Source: Actibacterium naphthalenivorans
Lineage (GTDB): Bacteria; Pseudomonadota; Alphaproteobacteria; Rhodobacterales; Rhodobacteraceae
Direction of reading: 5' to 3'
Length of the DNA: 64,000 bases
Assembly: GCF_014196965.1 (NCBI RefSeq)
Contig: NZ_JACIEQ010000005.1
Location: 124,001-188,000 of the forward strand
The position numbers and the translations under genes were made by a program. Of the stretch, positions 24,146 through 34,273 are shown piece after piece. Below the pieces are notes generated by a model. The model was not told the origin of the DNA and searched no databases. It saw only the letters and a list, made by a program, of their open reading frames with translations. The number at the start of each line of letters is the position of its first letter. Position 1 is the stretch's first letter.

Positions 24146-25375
24146 CTACCCCTCGACCGCAGCCCGGTACCAGGCGACAATCGCCCGCCGCTCCTGATCT
24201 TCCATGTAGGATACGTTCGCCGGCGGCATCGCATGGCTTGCCCCGGCCTGCAGGAAGATCTGCCTGGCATGGCGCGCAACCTCGGCCTCGGTCTCCAGCA
24301 CCACGCCCTTCGGCGCGTGGCGCATCCCTTCCCAGCCCGGCTCTTGCGCGTGGCACATCGAACACCGCCCGAGCACGGTGTAATACACATCCTCGAACCC
24401 CTCCGCCGCGGCAAACCTCTGCTCGGCGGGGGTCAGCGCGGTTTCTTCCTGCGCGTCACCGGAATACAGCGGCACCATCGACAGCGCCATGATCGCGAGG
24501 AACAGCACCAGCGTGGCCGCCCATGTCCACAGCGGGTTGCCCTTGCGGGCGTGGACCGTGTTGAAATAATGCCGGATCGTCACGCCCATCAGGAACACCA
24601 GACTGGCGATCAGCCAGTTGTATTCCGTGGCGAAGGCCAGCGGGTAATGGTTGCTGAGCATCAGGAACAGCACCGGCAACGTCAGATAATTGTTATGCGT
24701 CGATCTCTGCTTGGCGATCTTGCCGTATTTCGGATCGGGCACCCGGCCCGCCTTCAGATCGGCCACCACCACCTTCTGGTTGGGGATGATGGTGAAAAAC
24801 ACGTTGGCGGACATGATCGTGGCGGTGAACGCGCCCAGATGCAGCAACGCCGCCCGCCCGCTGAACACCTGGCTATAGCCCCAGGCCATCACCACCAGCA
24901 CGACATAAAGAAACAGCATCAGCCGGGTGTTATCGTCGCCAAAGCGCGACTTGCAGATCATGTCATAGGCCAGCCAGCCGAACCCGAGCGAGCCGAGCGA
25001 GATCAGGATCGCGCCCCAGACCGGAAGATCCAGCACCTCGGGATCGACGAGAAACAGATCCGCGCCCAGATAATAGACCAGCACCAGCATCGCGAACCCC
25101 GACAGCCAGGTGGCATAGCTTTCCCATTTGAACCAGACCAGATGCTCGGGCAGGCTGTCGGGCGCGACCAGGTATTTCTGGATGTGATAAAAGCCGCCGC
25201 CATGCACCTGCCACTCTTCGCCATCGGCGCCGCTGGCAAGGTTGCGGTCACGGTGCAGCCCCAGATCGAGCGCGATGAAATAGAAGGACGAGCCGATCCA
25301 CGCGATCCCGGTGATCACATGCAGCCAGCGCACGGCGAATTGCGCCCATTCCTCGACCAGCGCCAGTTCCAGCAT
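24146..25375 (-). CDS. puuD: Urate hydroxylase PuuD (membrane urate oxidase with cytochrome c domain)
   Basis: It oxidises urate to 5-hydroxyisourate using a fused cytochrome c rather than oxygen-dependent uricase chemistry. The 409-residue protein has an N-terminal membrane region of about eight helices (WLHVITGIAWIGSSFYFIAL, HGGGFYHIQKYLVAP, PEHLVWFKWESYATWLSG, SANVFFTIIPNQKVVVADL) and a C-terminal c-type heme domain with GRCSMCHAQEPGW (near 345) and an axial-type Met (SHAMPPANVSYM). The ATG at 25375 is preceded by GGGA. It is divergent from the other purine genes together with uraH. Confidence 0.9.
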   Translation of the reverse strand: MLELALVEEWAQFAVRWLHVITGIAWIGSSFYFIALDLGLHRDRNLASGADGEEWQVHGGGFYHIQKYLVAPDSLPEHLVWFKWESYATWLSGFAMLVLVYYLGADLFLVDPEVLDLPVWGAILISLGSLGFGWLAYDMICKSRFGDDNTRLMLFLYVVLVVMAWGYSQVFSGRAALLHLGAFTATIMSANVFFTIIPNQKVVVADLKAGRVPDPKYGKIAKQRSTHNNYLTLPVLFLMLSNHYPLAFATEYNWLIASLVFLMGVTIRHYFNTVHARKGNPLWTWAATLVLFLAIMALSMVPLYSGDAQEETALTPAEQRFAAAEGFEDVYYTVLGRCSMCHAQEPGWEGMRHAPKGVVLETEAEVARHARQIFLQAGASHAMPPANVSYMEDQERRAIVAWYRAAVEG

Positions 25376-25518
25376 GCCCGTTCCCTTTCGTTCCTTTTCC
25401 GCCACGCTAACCCGCGCATGGCGGGCTTGTTAATATCCGCTGGCCCGGACGGCGTGAAAACCGTGAAAACCGGGCGGATCTGTGCGTTTTTCCGGCAGTT
25501 CACGCATGCGCGGCGCGC

Positions 25519-25878
25519 TCAGCTTCCGCGATAGGTGGAATAGCCGAAGGGCGACAGAAGCAGCGGCACATGGTAATGCGCCCCGGCATCGCTGATGCCA
25601 AATCGGATCGGCACCGCATCCAGAAACAGCGGCGCATCGCCCGCCTGCCCGGTGGCGCGCAGGTAATCGCCGGCGGAAAAGACCAGTTCATAGATGCCGG
25701 GCGCGAAATCACCCGGCGGCAGGATCGGCGCATCGGTGCGGCCATCGGCATTGGTCACCGCCTCGGCAATCCTGTCGCGGCCGTCGCCCGACACACGGTA
25801 AAGCGCGATCGCGATCCCCGGCGCCGGAACCCCGCGCGCCGTGTCCAGAACATGCGTCGTCAGATAGCCGTTGCTCAT
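25519..25878 (-). CDS. uraH: 5-hydroxyisourate hydrolase
   Basis: The 119-residue transthyretin-like enzyme converts 5-hydroxyisourate to OHCU. Family markers are the N-terminal LTTHVLDTARGVPAPGI, DGRTDAPIL, IRFGISDAGAHYHVPLLLSP and the diagnostic C-terminal YRGS. The length is typical. It lies upstream of puuD on the same strand and is divergent from the PuuE-OHCU decarboxylase fusion, with a 137-bp shared promoter region. Confidence 0.95.
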   Translation of the reverse strand: MSNGYLTTHVLDTARGVPAPGIAIALYRVSGDGRDRIAEAVTNADGRTDAPILPPGDFAPGIYELVFSAGDYLRATGQAGDAPLFLDAVPIRFGISDAGAHYHVPLLLSPFGYSTYRGS

Positions 25879-26015
25879 TGCCGCTTCCCCGGTTGCCCGC
25901 GCTCAGGCTGGGCGAATTGGCCGCCGCTGGCAATGCCAAATGCGCCCGGCCTGGCCCCTCTTGCGTTGCTGCGCCAATAGGGCCAGATTCGCGCCAGCAG
26001 CACAGGAACTCGCCC

Positions 26016-27443
26016 ATGACAGACACCGCCCCCCGGTACCAACGCGACATGCTGGGATACGGCGCCACCCCGCCCGATCCGAAATGGCCCGGCGGCGCCC
26101 GCATCGCCGTGCAATTCGTCATCAACTATGAAGAGGGCGGCGAAAACTGCATCCTGCACGGCGATGCCGCGTCAGAGGCATTCCTGTCGGAAATCGTCGG
26201 CGCCGCGCCCTGGCCGGGGCAGCGCCACTGGAACATGGAATCGATCTATGAATACGGCGCCCGCGCCGGGTTCTGGCGCCTGCACAGGCTGTTCACCGGC
26301 GAGGATGTTCCGGTCACCGTTTACGGCGTCGCCACGGCGCTGGCCCGCGCGCCCGCCCAGGTTGCGGCGATGCAGGACGCCGGGTGGGAGATCGCCAGCC
26401 ACGGCCTGAAATGGATCGAATACAAAGACGCCGCCCCCGAAGACGAACGCGCCGACATGGCCGAGGCGATCCGCCTGCACACCGAAGTCACCGGCGAACG
26501 CCCGCGCGGCTGGTACACCGGCCGCTGTTCGGTCAACACCGTCGATCTGGCCAGCGAGGAAGGCGGGTTCGATTATATCGCCGACATCTATTCCGATGAT
26601 CTGCCCTATTGGCGCCGCCACAAGGGGCGTGACCAGCTTCTGGTGCCCTATACGCTCGATGCCAACGACATGCGCTTCGCCACGCCGCAGGGGTTCAACT
26701 CGGGCGATCAGTTCTACACCTACCTGAAAGACAGTTTCGACGCGCTGTATGCCGAGGGCAGCCATGACCGGGCCAGGATGCTGTCGATCGGGCTGCATTG
26801 CCGGCTGATCGGCCGCCCCGGCCGGATCGAGGCGCTGCGCCGCTTCATCGAATATGCCAAACGCCATGCCGGCGTCTGGTTCGCCCGGCGCATCGACATC
26901 GCCGAGCACTGGGCCGAAAACTTCCCGCCAGTGCCCTTCGACCGCCCGTCGGAGATGACGCGAGAGGCCTTCGTCCAGGCCTTTGGCGGCATCTTCGAAC
27001 ATTCCCCCTGGGTCGCCGACCGCGCCTTCAATCTGGAACTCGGCCCCGCCCATGACTGCGCCATCGGCGTTCATTCCGCGCTCTGCCGCGCCTTCCGTTC
27101 CGCCACGGCTGATGAGCGGCTGGGCGTGCTCGCCGCCCATCCCGATCTTGCCGGCAAACTGGCCACCGCCAAACGCCTGACCGCCGAAAGCACGGCCGAG
27201 CAGGCCGCCGCCGGGCTCGACGCCCTGACAGAGGCCGAACGGGCCGAATTCACCCGGCTGAACGATGCCTACACCGCGAAATTCGGCTTTCCCTTCATCA
27301 TCGCCGCCCGCGACAACGACAAGGCCGCCATTCTGGCCGCCTTTCGCGCCCGGCTGGACAATGACTACGATTCAGAGTTCAACACAGCCTGCCGGCAGGT
27401 CGAGCGGATCGCCCTGCACCGCCTGAAAGATCTGCTGAAATGA
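26016..27443 (+). CDS. puuE: Bifunctional allantoinase PuuE / OHCU decarboxylase UraD
   Basis: A 475-residue fusion. Residues 1-305 are a polysaccharide-deacetylase-like allantoinase: RDMLGYGATPPDPKWPGGAR, VQFVINYEEGGENCILHGD, EIASHGLKWIEY and SIGLHCRLIGRPGRIEAL. Residues 310-475 are OHCU decarboxylase: SEMTREAFVQAFGGIFEHSP, LGVLAAHPDLAGKLA, FTRLNDAYTAKFGFPFIIAA and FNTACRQVERIALHRLKDLL. One protein would therefore turn OHCU into S-allantoin and then allantoate. AGGA precedes the ATG at 26016, and the stop overlaps the next gene by four bases. Confidence 0.93.
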   Translation: MTDTAPRYQRDMLGYGATPPDPKWPGGARIAVQFVINYEEGGENCILHGDAASEAFLSEIVGAAPWPGQRHWNMESIYEYGARAGFWRLHRLFTGEDVPVTVYGVATALARAPAQVAAMQDAGWEIASHGLKWIEYKDAAPEDERADMAEAIRLHTEVTGERPRGWYTGRCSVNTVDLASEEGGFDYIADIYSDDLPYWRRHKGRDQLLVPYTLDANDMRFATPQGFNSGDQFYTYLKDSFDALYAEGSHDRARMLSIGLHCRLIGRPGRIEALRRFIEYAKRHAGVWFARRIDIAEHWAENFPPVPFDRPSEMTREAFVQAFGGIFEHSPWVADRAFNLELGPAHDCAIGVHSALCRAFRSATADERLGVLAAHPDLAGKLATAKRLTAESTAEQAAAGLDALTEAERAEFTRLNDAYTAKFGFPFIIAARDNDKAAILAAFRARLDNDYDSEFNTACRQVERIALHRLKDLLK

Positions 27444-28282
27444 ACCGTCCCGAGCCCGCCCCCCGCACCTATTACGCGCCCACCGGCGGCCTGCCGGACC
27501 AGAACCAGCGCGCCCGTGAACATGCGCATTTCACCAATGCCTATGCCGTGATCCCGCGCGGGGTGATGTCCGACATCGTGACCAGCCTCTTTCCTGGCTG
27601 GACCCGCACCCGCGCCTGGGTGCTGGCCCGCCCCCTCAGCGGCTTCGCCGAGACCTTCGCCCAGTATATCGTCGAGGTGTCGCCCGGCGGCGGATCGGAT
27701 CATCCCGAACCCGAAACCGGCGCCGAGGCGGTAATCTTCGTGCTGGCCGGCCACCTGCGGCTCGTGATCGACGGCGTCGGCAACGAGATGGAGCCGGGCG
27801 GCTATGCCTTCATCGGGCCCCACACCCGCTGGAGCGTGGCCAATGACAGCGACACGCCCACCACATTCGTCTGGATCCGCAAGCAATACGAGGCCGTGGA
27901 CGGGATCGAACCGCCGCCGTCTTTCGTCACCAGCGACGACGCGGTCGAGCCGCTGGGCATGCCGGACACGGTCGGTTTCTGGTCCACCAGCCGCTTCGTG
28001 GACCCTGACGATTTGCGCTACGACATGCATGTCAACATCGTCACCTTCCTGCCGGGTGGCACGATCCCCTTTGCCGAAACCCATGTGATGGAACACGGGC
28101 TTTACGTGTTGCAGGGGCGCGGCGTCTATCTGCTCAATCAGGATTGGGTCGAGGTGGCCGAGGGCGATTTCCTGTGGCTGCGCGCCTTCTGCCCGCAGGC
28201 GTGCTATGCGGCCGGGCAGCGGCCGTTCCGCTATCTGCTCTACAAGGATGTGAACCGGCACCCGAGGCTTCAGCTTCGCTGA
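27440..28282 (+). CDS. (S)-ureidoglycine aminohydrolase-like bicupin
   Basis: The 280-residue protein has two cupin halves: FAQYIVEVSPGGGSDHPEPE and EAVIFVLAGHLRLVIDG first, then YDMHVNIVTFLPGGTIPFAE, THVMEHGLYVLQGRGVYLLN and EGDFLWLRAFCPQACYA. The second cupin has the His/Glu metal ligands. This organisation matches YlbA/UglA proteins that release ammonia from ureidoglycine. The start overlaps the puuE stop (ATGA) and the stop overlaps the allA start (TGATG), so three genes are translationally coupled. Confidence 0.87.
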   Translation: MNRPEPAPRTYYAPTGGLPDQNQRAREHAHFTNAYAVIPRGVMSDIVTSLFPGWTRTRAWVLARPLSGFAETFAQYIVEVSPGGGSDHPEPETGAEAVIFVLAGHLRLVIDGVGNEMEPGGYAFIGPHTRWSVANDSDTPTTFVWIRKQYEAVDGIEPPPSFVTSDDAVEPLGMPDTVGFWSTSRFVDPDDLRYDMHVNIVTFLPGGTIPFAETHVMEHGLYVLQGRGVYLLNQDWVEVAEGDFLWLRAFCPQACYAAGQRPFRYLLYKDVNRHPRLQLR

Positions 28283-28791
28283 TGGCCGGCGTGCTGATCC
28301 TCCTTCAACCGCTGACGGCCGCGGCCTTTGCCCCCTTCGGCGATGTGCTGGAGTGCGAAGGCGCGCCCGACAAGATCATCAACCAAGGTCTTTGCGGCCG
28401 CTACCACGACCGCGCGCGGATGGATTTCGGCCCGCAGGGCCGCGCCGGGCTGAGCCTGTTCCGGGCAGAGCCCCGCCAGTTGCCCCTGACGCTCGACATG
28501 GTCGAGCGTCACCCCGACGGAAGCCAGGCCTTCATCCCGATGAGCGCGCATCCCTTCGTGGTGATCGTCGCGCCGGACGAAAGCGGCAGGCCCGGCCGCC
28601 CGCTGGCCTTTCTGACCGCGCCGGGGCAGGCCATCAACTTTCACCGCGGCACCTGGCACGGCGTGCTGACACCGCTGCACGCGCCCGGCCTTTTCGCCGT
28701 GGTCGACCGCATCGGAAACACCGAGAACCTCGAAGAATACTGGTTCGACACGCCCTATCGCGTCGCTCCGGCAGGCGCAGACGCGCCGTGA
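28282..28791 (+). CDS. allA: Ureidoglycolate lyase
   Basis: This 169-residue enzyme splits ureidoglycolate into glyoxylate and urea. Family features are LTAAAFAPFGDVLECEG, KIINQGLCGRYHD, ERHPDGSQAFIPMSAHPFVV, VAPDESGRPGRPLAFL, GQAINFHRGTWHGVLTPL (metal-binding His) and FAVVDRIGN. The ATG at 28282 shares a base with the preceding stop. It closes the degradative operon; the permease gene lies 270 bp further on. Confidence 0.92.
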   Translation: MAGVLILLQPLTAAAFAPFGDVLECEGAPDKIINQGLCGRYHDRARMDFGPQGRAGLSLFRAEPRQLPLTLDMVERHPDGSQAFIPMSAHPFVVIVAPDESGRPGRPLAFLTAPGQAINFHRGTWHGVLTPLHAPGLFAVVDRIGNTENLEEYWFDTPYRVAPAGADAP

Positions 28792-29061
28792 CCCGCCGGG
28801 GCGCTCCGCCGGCCCCACCCGGAAATTCGCCCAAATATTAGGCGCGCGTGCGAAACCATGACCAAATTGTGTCGCCACCGCACCACTGCGCCCCCCTCCG
28901 CCCCGCCGGATCGCCACAGGGTTTGGTGCGCCGACGCTCATCCCGTTCACTCTGTTCGTATCACGGCACGCAGGCCGCACGAGGGACAGCACACAGCCAT
29001 TGCGGCACCGGCCTGACGCCAAGACCCGAGTTCACGAAACGATCAGAACGGAGTTCCGCCA

Positions 29062-30432
29062 ATGACCAGCAAACCCGCGTCGGCCAGTTCCCTGATATAC
29101 AAGCTGGATGATACCCCGCCACCGGGCCCCAGCCTGCTGGCCGCGATCCAGCATATCCTTGCGTCGATCGTCGGCATCGTCACGCCGACCCTGATCATCG
29201 GCGGGGTGCTCGGGCTCGGGGCCCATATCCCCTATCTGATCGCCATGTCGATGTTCGTGTCGGGCGTCGCGACCTTCATCCAGTGCAAGACGATCGGCCC
29301 CGTCGGCTCGGGCCTGCTCAGCCTGCAGGGCACCAGCTTTGCCTTTCTGGGTGCCCTGCTGGCGGCCGGATTCGCGGTAAAGGGCCAGGGCGGCACGCCG
29401 GAGGATATTCTGGCGATGCTGTTCGGCCTGTGCCTTGTCGGCTGTCTGGTCGAGATCATGCTCAGCCAGTTCATCGACAAGCTCGGCAAGGTCATCACCC
29501 CGACCGTCACCGGCGTCGTGATCACGGTGATCGGGCTGAGCCTGATCAAGGTCGGCTTCACCGATTTCGCCGGCGGTGCCACGGCGGGCGAAACCCTGGG
29601 CGCGCCGGTCAACCTGATCATGGGCTCGATCGTCGTGATCGCGATCCTGACCCTGACCTTCTATGGCGGCCCCCTTGTCCGGATTTCGGCGATCATGCTT
29701 GGCCTGCTCGTCGGCTTCGTGGTTGCCGCCGCACTCGGCAAGGTCGATTTCTCGGCTTTTGGCAACGCGCCGATGTTCGCCCTGCCGGTGCCGTTCAAAT
29801 TCGGCTTCGCCTTTGATCTGACCCTGTTTGTGCCGATCGCCTTCATCTATCTGGTGACGGCGATCGAAACCAGCGGCGACCTGACGGCGAATTCCGTCAT
29901 CTCGGGCCAGCCGGTCGAGGGGCCGCTCTACATGAAACGCATCAAGGGCGGCATCCTGGCGGATGGCGTCAATTCCGGCATCGCCGCGATCTTCAACACC
30001 TTCCCCAACACCACCTTTTCGCAGAACAACGGCGTGATCCAGATGACCGGCGTGGCCAGCCGCCACATCGGGATCTATATCGCCGGCATCCTGGTGCTCA
30101 TGGGCTTCTTTCCGATCATCGGGTCGGCCTTCCTGCTGATCCCCAAGCCGGTTCTGGGCGGCGCGACGCTGGTTCTGTTCGGCACCATCGCCGTGGCCGG
30201 CATCCGCATCCTCGCCACACAGGAGATGGACCGCCGCAAGGTCTATATCATGGCGGTTTCCTTCGGCCTCGGCCTCGGCGTCACGCTGGTGCCGGAGGCC
30301 ACACAGCACCTGCCGACCTTCCTGAAACAGGTCGTGGCAACACCGATCACCCTGTCGGGCCTGTCGGCGATCATCCTGTCGCTGCTGCTGCCCGAAGACG
30401 GCACGCCGCTGCTGGACCCGTCGATCGACTGA
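29062..30432 (+). CDS. NCS2 xanthine/uric acid permease
   Basis: The 456-residue transporter has about fourteen hydrophobic segments and NCS2 motifs: LAAIQHILASIVGIVTPTLI (the QH motif of TM1), PVGSGLLSLQGTSFAFLGAL, FIYLVTAIETSGDLTANSV (motif with the conserved Glu in TM8) and FNTFPNTTFSQNNGVIQMTG (conserved NNG, TM10). In this context it would import urate or xanthine for the pathway upstream. The 270-bp gap after allA suggests its own promoter. A hairpin follows the stop codon. Confidence 0.9.
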   Translation: MTSKPASASSLIYKLDDTPPPGPSLLAAIQHILASIVGIVTPTLIIGGVLGLGAHIPYLIAMSMFVSGVATFIQCKTIGPVGSGLLSLQGTSFAFLGALLAAGFAVKGQGGTPEDILAMLFGLCLVGCLVEIMLSQFIDKLGKVITPTVTGVVITVIGLSLIKVGFTDFAGGATAGETLGAPVNLIMGSIVVIAILTLTFYGGPLVRISAIMLGLLVGFVVAAALGKVDFSAFGNAPMFALPVPFKFGFAFDLTLFVPIAFIYLVTAIETSGDLTANSVISGQPVEGPLYMKRIKGGILADGVNSGIAAIFNTFPNTTFSQNNGVIQMTGVASRHIGIYIAGILVLMGFFPIIGSAFLLIPKPVLGGATLVLFGTIAVAGIRILATQEMDRRKVYIMAVSFGLGLGVTLVPEATQHLPTFLKQVVATPITLSGLSAIILSLLLPEDGTPLLDPSID

Positions 30433-30440
30433 GCGCCCAA

Positions 30441-30462
30441 GGGCGGGCTATCCGGCCCGCCC
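30441..30462. terminator. GC hairpin between convergent permease and oxoprolinase genes
   Basis: GGGCGGGC-TATCCG-GCCCGCCC, a perfect 8-bp stem placed at the meeting point of two convergent genes. It partly overlaps the 3' end of the reverse gene and has no T run. Confidence 0.5.
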
Positions 30463-33400
30463 CCACCCGCCGCCGCCGGGTGTCAGCATTTCGAACAGGC
30501 CACCCGCGGGCAGCTCGATTTCGTCATTGCCGCCCAGCACCACCCGGCGTCCGTCCGGCAACTCGGCGGCATTGCGCCCCACCGCGCCCGGCAGGCCGCC
30601 ATCGACGCCGAAGGGCGGCACCTTGCGGTGTGAACACAGCGTCGTCACCGTCACCGGCACCAGAAACCGCAGCCGCCGCACCGCGCCGTCGCCCCCGTGC
30701 CAGCGCCCCGCCCCGCCAGAGCCCCGGCGGATGCCGAACGCCTCCAGCCGCACCGGGAACCGCTTTTCCAGCACTTCGGGATCGGTCATCCGGGTGTTGG
30801 TCATGTGGCTTTGCACAGCGTCGCAGCCATTGAACCCCGGCCCGGCGCCGGTGCCGCCGGCGATGGTCTCGTAGTTCTGGAAATCGTCATTGCCCCAGAT
30901 GAAATTGTTCATCGTGCCCTGGCTGCCCGCGATCACCCCCAGCGCCCCGTAAAGCGCGTTGCACGCCGCCTGGCTGACCTCGGTATTGCCCGCGATCACC
31001 GCCGCCGGCCAGGCCGGGTTCAGCATCGAGCCTTCCGGCGCGATGATCCGCAACGGTTTCAGGCAGCCCTCGTTCAGCGGAATATCGGCCCCCACCAGCG
31101 TGCGGAACACGTAAAGCACCACCGCCCGGCAAATCGCATAGGGCGCGTTGTAATTGCCCGGCTGCTGCGGGCTGGTGCCTGTGAAATCAATCACCGCCGC
31201 CCGCGCCGCGCGATCCACCCGCACCGCCACCTCGATCAGCGCGCCATTGTCCATCGGATAGCTGAAACGCCCGTCGCGCAGCCGGTCGATGACGCGGCGC
31301 ACGCTTTCCTCCGCATTGTCCTGAACGTGGTTCATGTAGGCCGACACCACATCGCCGCCATAGCCCGCCACCACTTTCAGCAGTTCCCGCCGCCCAGTTT
31401 CATTGGCCGCCACCTGCGCCTTCAGGTCGGCCATGTTCTGCGGAATGTTGCGGCACGGATAGGGCCCCCCGCCCAGCAGCGCCGCCACGGCCTCTTCCCG
31501 AAAGCTTTCCTGATCGACCAGCCGGAAATTGTCGATCAGCACGCCCTCCTGCTCGATATGCGAGCTGTCGGGCGGGGCCGATCCGGGGGTGCGCCCGCCG
31601 ATATCGGCATGATGCCCGCGCGAGCCCAGCCAGAACCGGATATCCTCGCCGATGAACACGGGCGTCACCACCGTGACATCGGGCAGATGCGTGCCGCCGT
31701 TATAGGGCGAATTCAGCATGAAAGCATCACCGGGCCGGATCGCCCCCGCATTCTGGCGCATCACCGTCTTGATGCTGTCGGACATGGAGCCGAGGTGCAC
31801 CGGCACATGCGGCGCATTGGCCACCAGATCGCCCGCCGCATCGAAGATCGCGCAGGAAAAATCCAGCCTTTCCTTGATGTTGACCGACCATGACGTGTTG
31901 GCCAGGGTCGCGCCCATCTGATCGGCCACAGACATGAACAGGTTGTTGAACACCTCCAGCAACACAGGGTCTGCCCCCGTGCCCGCCGCGTGCGGGCGGG
32001 CCTTTTGCGCCACCCGCTCCAGGATCAGATTGCCCAATCCATCCACCCGCGCCGCCCAGCCGGGTTCCACGATATTGGTGCCGGTCGCCTCGGTGATGAT
32101 GGCCGGGCCGGTGATGCGCGCCTCCGCGCCGATCCGCGCGCGATCAAACAGCGGTACATCGCGGAACGTGCCGTCAAAACATACCGCGATCCGGTCGATC
32201 GCCTCGGCCCCGCCGCCGGGGGCACTGCCGGCCGGAGCCTCTCCGGTTTCGCCGATTGCCTCGACGCTGACCATATCGAAGAACAGTGCACGTTCAGGAG
32301 AGGTGAAGCCGAAACGTTTCTGATGCACCGCCTCGAACGCGGCCTGCATGTCCGCCGGGGGGCCAAACGGCACCTCCAGCGTCTGGTGAGAGCCTTCATA
32401 GCGCAGATGCGCGCGCGCCTCGGTGCGGATGGCGGCGGCAGGCACACCCTGCGTTGCGACCTCGGCGATCGTCGCGTGCCGCAGCGCCTGCAGCGCCTCG
32501 GCGGCGGCTTCGGCATCGGACAGCGCGGCGTCCACCTGCCGCTCCTGCATCGTGCGGATCTCGGCCAGGCCCATGCCATAGGCCGACAATACCCCCGCGA
32601 AGGGATGCAGGAACACCCGTTTCATCCCCAGCGCGTCGGCCACGAGGCAGGCATGCTGCCCGCCCGCGCCGCCGAAACATTGCAGCGTATAGCCGGTCAC
32701 GTCATGGCCGCGCTGCACGCTGATCTTCTTGATCGCGTTGGCCATATTGTCGACCGCGATGCGCAGAAACCCTTGGGCCACCGCCTCGGGCGTTTGCGGC
32801 GCGGCGCCGGTTTGCGCGGCGATCCGCGCGGCCAGCGCCGTGAATTTCTCGCGCACCACTGCAACATCCAGCGGCTGGTCGCCCTCCGGTCCGAAAACCG
32901 CCGGGAAATGCGCCGGTGTCAGCTTGCCCAGCATCACGTTGCAATCGGTCACCGTCAGCGGCCCGCCCCGGCGATAGCAGGCGGGTCCGGGATCGGCGCC
33001 CGCGCTTTCCGGCCCGACCTGAAAGCGCCCGTCGCGGAAGCTGCAGACCGACCCCCCCCCGGCCGCGACCGTGTGAATATCCATCATCGGCGCGCGCATC
33101 CGAACGCCGGCCACCTCCGTCTCGAAGCTGCGCTCATACTCGCCCGCGTAGTGGCTGACATCGGTAGAGGTGCCGCCCATGTCGAAGCCGATCAGCCGGT
33201 CGAACCCCGCCATCCCGGCGGTCTTGACCATGCCGACGATCCCGCCGGCGGGGCCGGAAAGGATGGCGTCCTTGCCCTGGAACAGCGCCGCGTCCGTCAG
33301 CCCGCCGCCGGATTGCATGAACAGCAGCCGTTCGCAGGCCCGCCCCATGTCCAGCGCCCCTGCGACCTGATCGACATAGCGGCGCAGGATCGGCGAAAGA

Positions 33401-34041
33401 TAGGCGTCGACCACGGTGGTATCCCCCCGCCCCACCAGCTTGATCAGGCGCGACGTACGGTGGCTGGCGGAGATCTGGGTAAACCCGACTTCGGCGGCAA
33501 TCTCTGCCACGCGCGCTTCGTGAACGGGGTTCAGATAAGCGTGAAGGCAGGCGACGGCCACTGCCCGGATACCCGTGTCAAAGGCGGCCTGCAGCGCGGC
33601 ACGGGCGGCGCCTTCGTCCAGCGGGCGCAACACGCGGCCTTCGGCATCCAACCTTTCGGACAATTCGGCAACCGTTTCATACAGTTGGTCCGGTCTGCGG
33701 ATCTCCAGGTCGAACAGGCGCGGCCGGGTCTGATAGCCGATGCGCAGCAGATCTGCGAAGCCCTCGGTGATCAGCAGCAGCACCCGCTCGCCCTTGCGCT
33801 CCAGCAGCGCGTTGGTGGCGACGGTGGTGCCCATCTTGACCGCGCCGATCGCGCCTTCGGGGATCGCATCGCCAAGGGCAAGGCCCATCGCCGTGCGGAT
33901 GCCGTGAACCGCCGCATCGCGGTAGCGTTCGGGGTTTTCCGAAAGCAGCTTGTGGGTGCTCAGCCGGCCGTCCGGGTGGCGCGCCACCACATCGGTGAAG
34001 GTGCCGCCCCGGTCGATCCAGAATTCCCACTCCGCGCCCAT
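30448..34041 (-). CDS. ATP-dependent 5-oxoprolinase / hydantoinase, HyuA-HyuB fusion
   Basis: The roughly 1197-residue protein joins both subunits of the hydantoinase/oxoprolinase family. The HyuA part (1 to about 690) has [60 protein letters not shown] and [20 protein letters not shown]. The HyuB part (about 700 to the end) has [39 protein letters not shown] and [20 protein letters not shown]. This is the eukaryotic-like 5-oxoprolinase layout that opens 5-oxoproline with ATP. ATGs at 34062, 34053 and 34041 are in frame; 34041 aligns best with MxxWxFWIDRGG starts. A link to the neighbouring purine pathway is unproven. Confidence 0.85.
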   Translation of the reverse strand: MGAEWEFWIDRGGTFTDVVARHPDGRLSTHKLLSENPERYRDAAVHGIRTAMGLALGDAIPEGAIGAVKMGTTVATNALLERKGERVLLLITEGFADLLRIGYQTRPRLFDLEIRRPDQLYETVAELSERLDAEGRVLRPLDEGAARAALQAAFDTGIRAVAVACLHAYLNPVHEARVAEIAAEVGFTQISASHRTSRLIKLVGRGDTTVVDAYLSPILRRYVDQVAGALDMGRACERLLFMQSGGGLTDAALFQGKDAILSGPAGGIVGMVKTAGMAGFDRLIGFDMGGTSTDVSHYAGEYERSFETEVAGVRMRAPMMDIHTVAAGGGSVCSFRDGRFQVGPESAGADPGPACYRRGGPLTVTDCNVMLGKLTPAHFPAVFGPEGDQPLDVAVVREKFTALAARIAAQTGAAPQTPEAVAQGFLRIAVDNMANAIKKISVQRGHDVTGYTLQCFGGAGGQHACLVADALGMKRVFLHPFAGVLSAYGMGLAEIRTMQERQVDAALSDAEAAAEALQALRHATIAEVATQGVPAAAIRTEARAHLRYEGSHQTLEVPFGPPADMQAAFEAVHQKRFGFTSPERALFFDMVSVEAIGETGEAPAGSAPGGGAEAIDRIAVCFDGTFRDVPLFDRARIGAEARITGPAIITEATGTNIVEPGWAARVDGLGNLILERVAQKARPHAAGTGADPVLLEVFNNLFMSVADQMGATLANTSWSVNIKERLDFSCAIFDAAGDLVANAPHVPVHLGSMSDSIKTVMRQNAGAIRPGDAFMLNSPYNGGTHLPDVTVVTPVFIGEDIRFWLGSRGHHADIGGRTPGSAPPDSSHIEQEGVLIDNFRLVDQESFREEAVAALLGGGPYPCRNIPQNMADLKAQVAANETGRRELLKVVAGYGGDVVSAYMNHVQDNAEESVRRVIDRLRDGRFSYPMDNGALIEVAVRVDRAARAAVIDFTGTSPQQPGNYNAPYAICRAVVLYVFRTLVGADIPLNEGCLKPLRIIAPEGSMLNPAWPAAVIAGNTEVSQAACNALYGALGVIAGSQGTMNNFIWGNDDFQNYETIAGGTGAGPGFNGCDAVQSHMTNTRMTDPEVLEKRFPVRLEAFGIRRGSGGAGRWHGGDGAVRRLRFLVPVTVTTLCSHRKVPPFGVDGGLPGAVGRNAAELPDGRRVVLGGNDEIELPAGGLFEMLTPGGGGWGRAG

Positions 34042-34105
34042 CGCAGCCCCCATGAAACCCATACAGGAAGTCGGGGATGGGGGCCGGAATGTCAATCAGA
34101 GGAAC

Positions 34106-34125
34106 GGGGCGCAGCCTTGCGCCCC
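34106..34125 (-). terminator. Hairpin downstream of cydX
   Basis: GGGGCGCA-GCCT-TGCGCCCC, a perfect 8-bp stem starting 11 bases after the cydX stop codon on the reverse strand. Only short T-containing sequence follows. Confidence 0.55.
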
Positions 34126-34135
34126 GCCGCGGGCA

Positions 34136-34258
34136 TCAGGAGACGGGCGCGTCATCCTCTGCCAGATGGCGGTCTTCCTGCAGCTCCAGCCACATCGCGT
34201 TGACGACGGCGAACATGGCGGCCAGCAGAACCCCCAGGATCCAGGCGAAATACCACAT
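34136..34258 (-). CDS. cydX: Cytochrome bd oxidase small subunit CydX
   Basis: A 40-codon gene on the reverse strand, 15 bases after cydB, encoding MWYFAWILGVLLAAMFAVVN then AMWLELQEDRHLAEDDAPVS. The MWYFAWILG start, a single transmembrane helix and the acidic tail are typical of CydX/YbgT proteins, which stabilise the CydAB heme centres. AGGGA sits upstream of the ATG. It is short enough to be missed by automatic gene calling. Confidence 0.9.
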   Translation of the reverse strand: MWYFAWILGVLLAAMFAVVNAMWLELQEDRHLAEDDAPVS

Positions 34259-34273
34259 GTCAGGTCCCTTTCC

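Noticed and set aside
31990-34203. 737-codon forward frame opposite the oxoprolinase gene
   Set aside because: Same shadow effect: low-complexity Arg/His/Gly product, no ribosome site, and the reverse strand has unmistakable HyuA/HyuB motifs.
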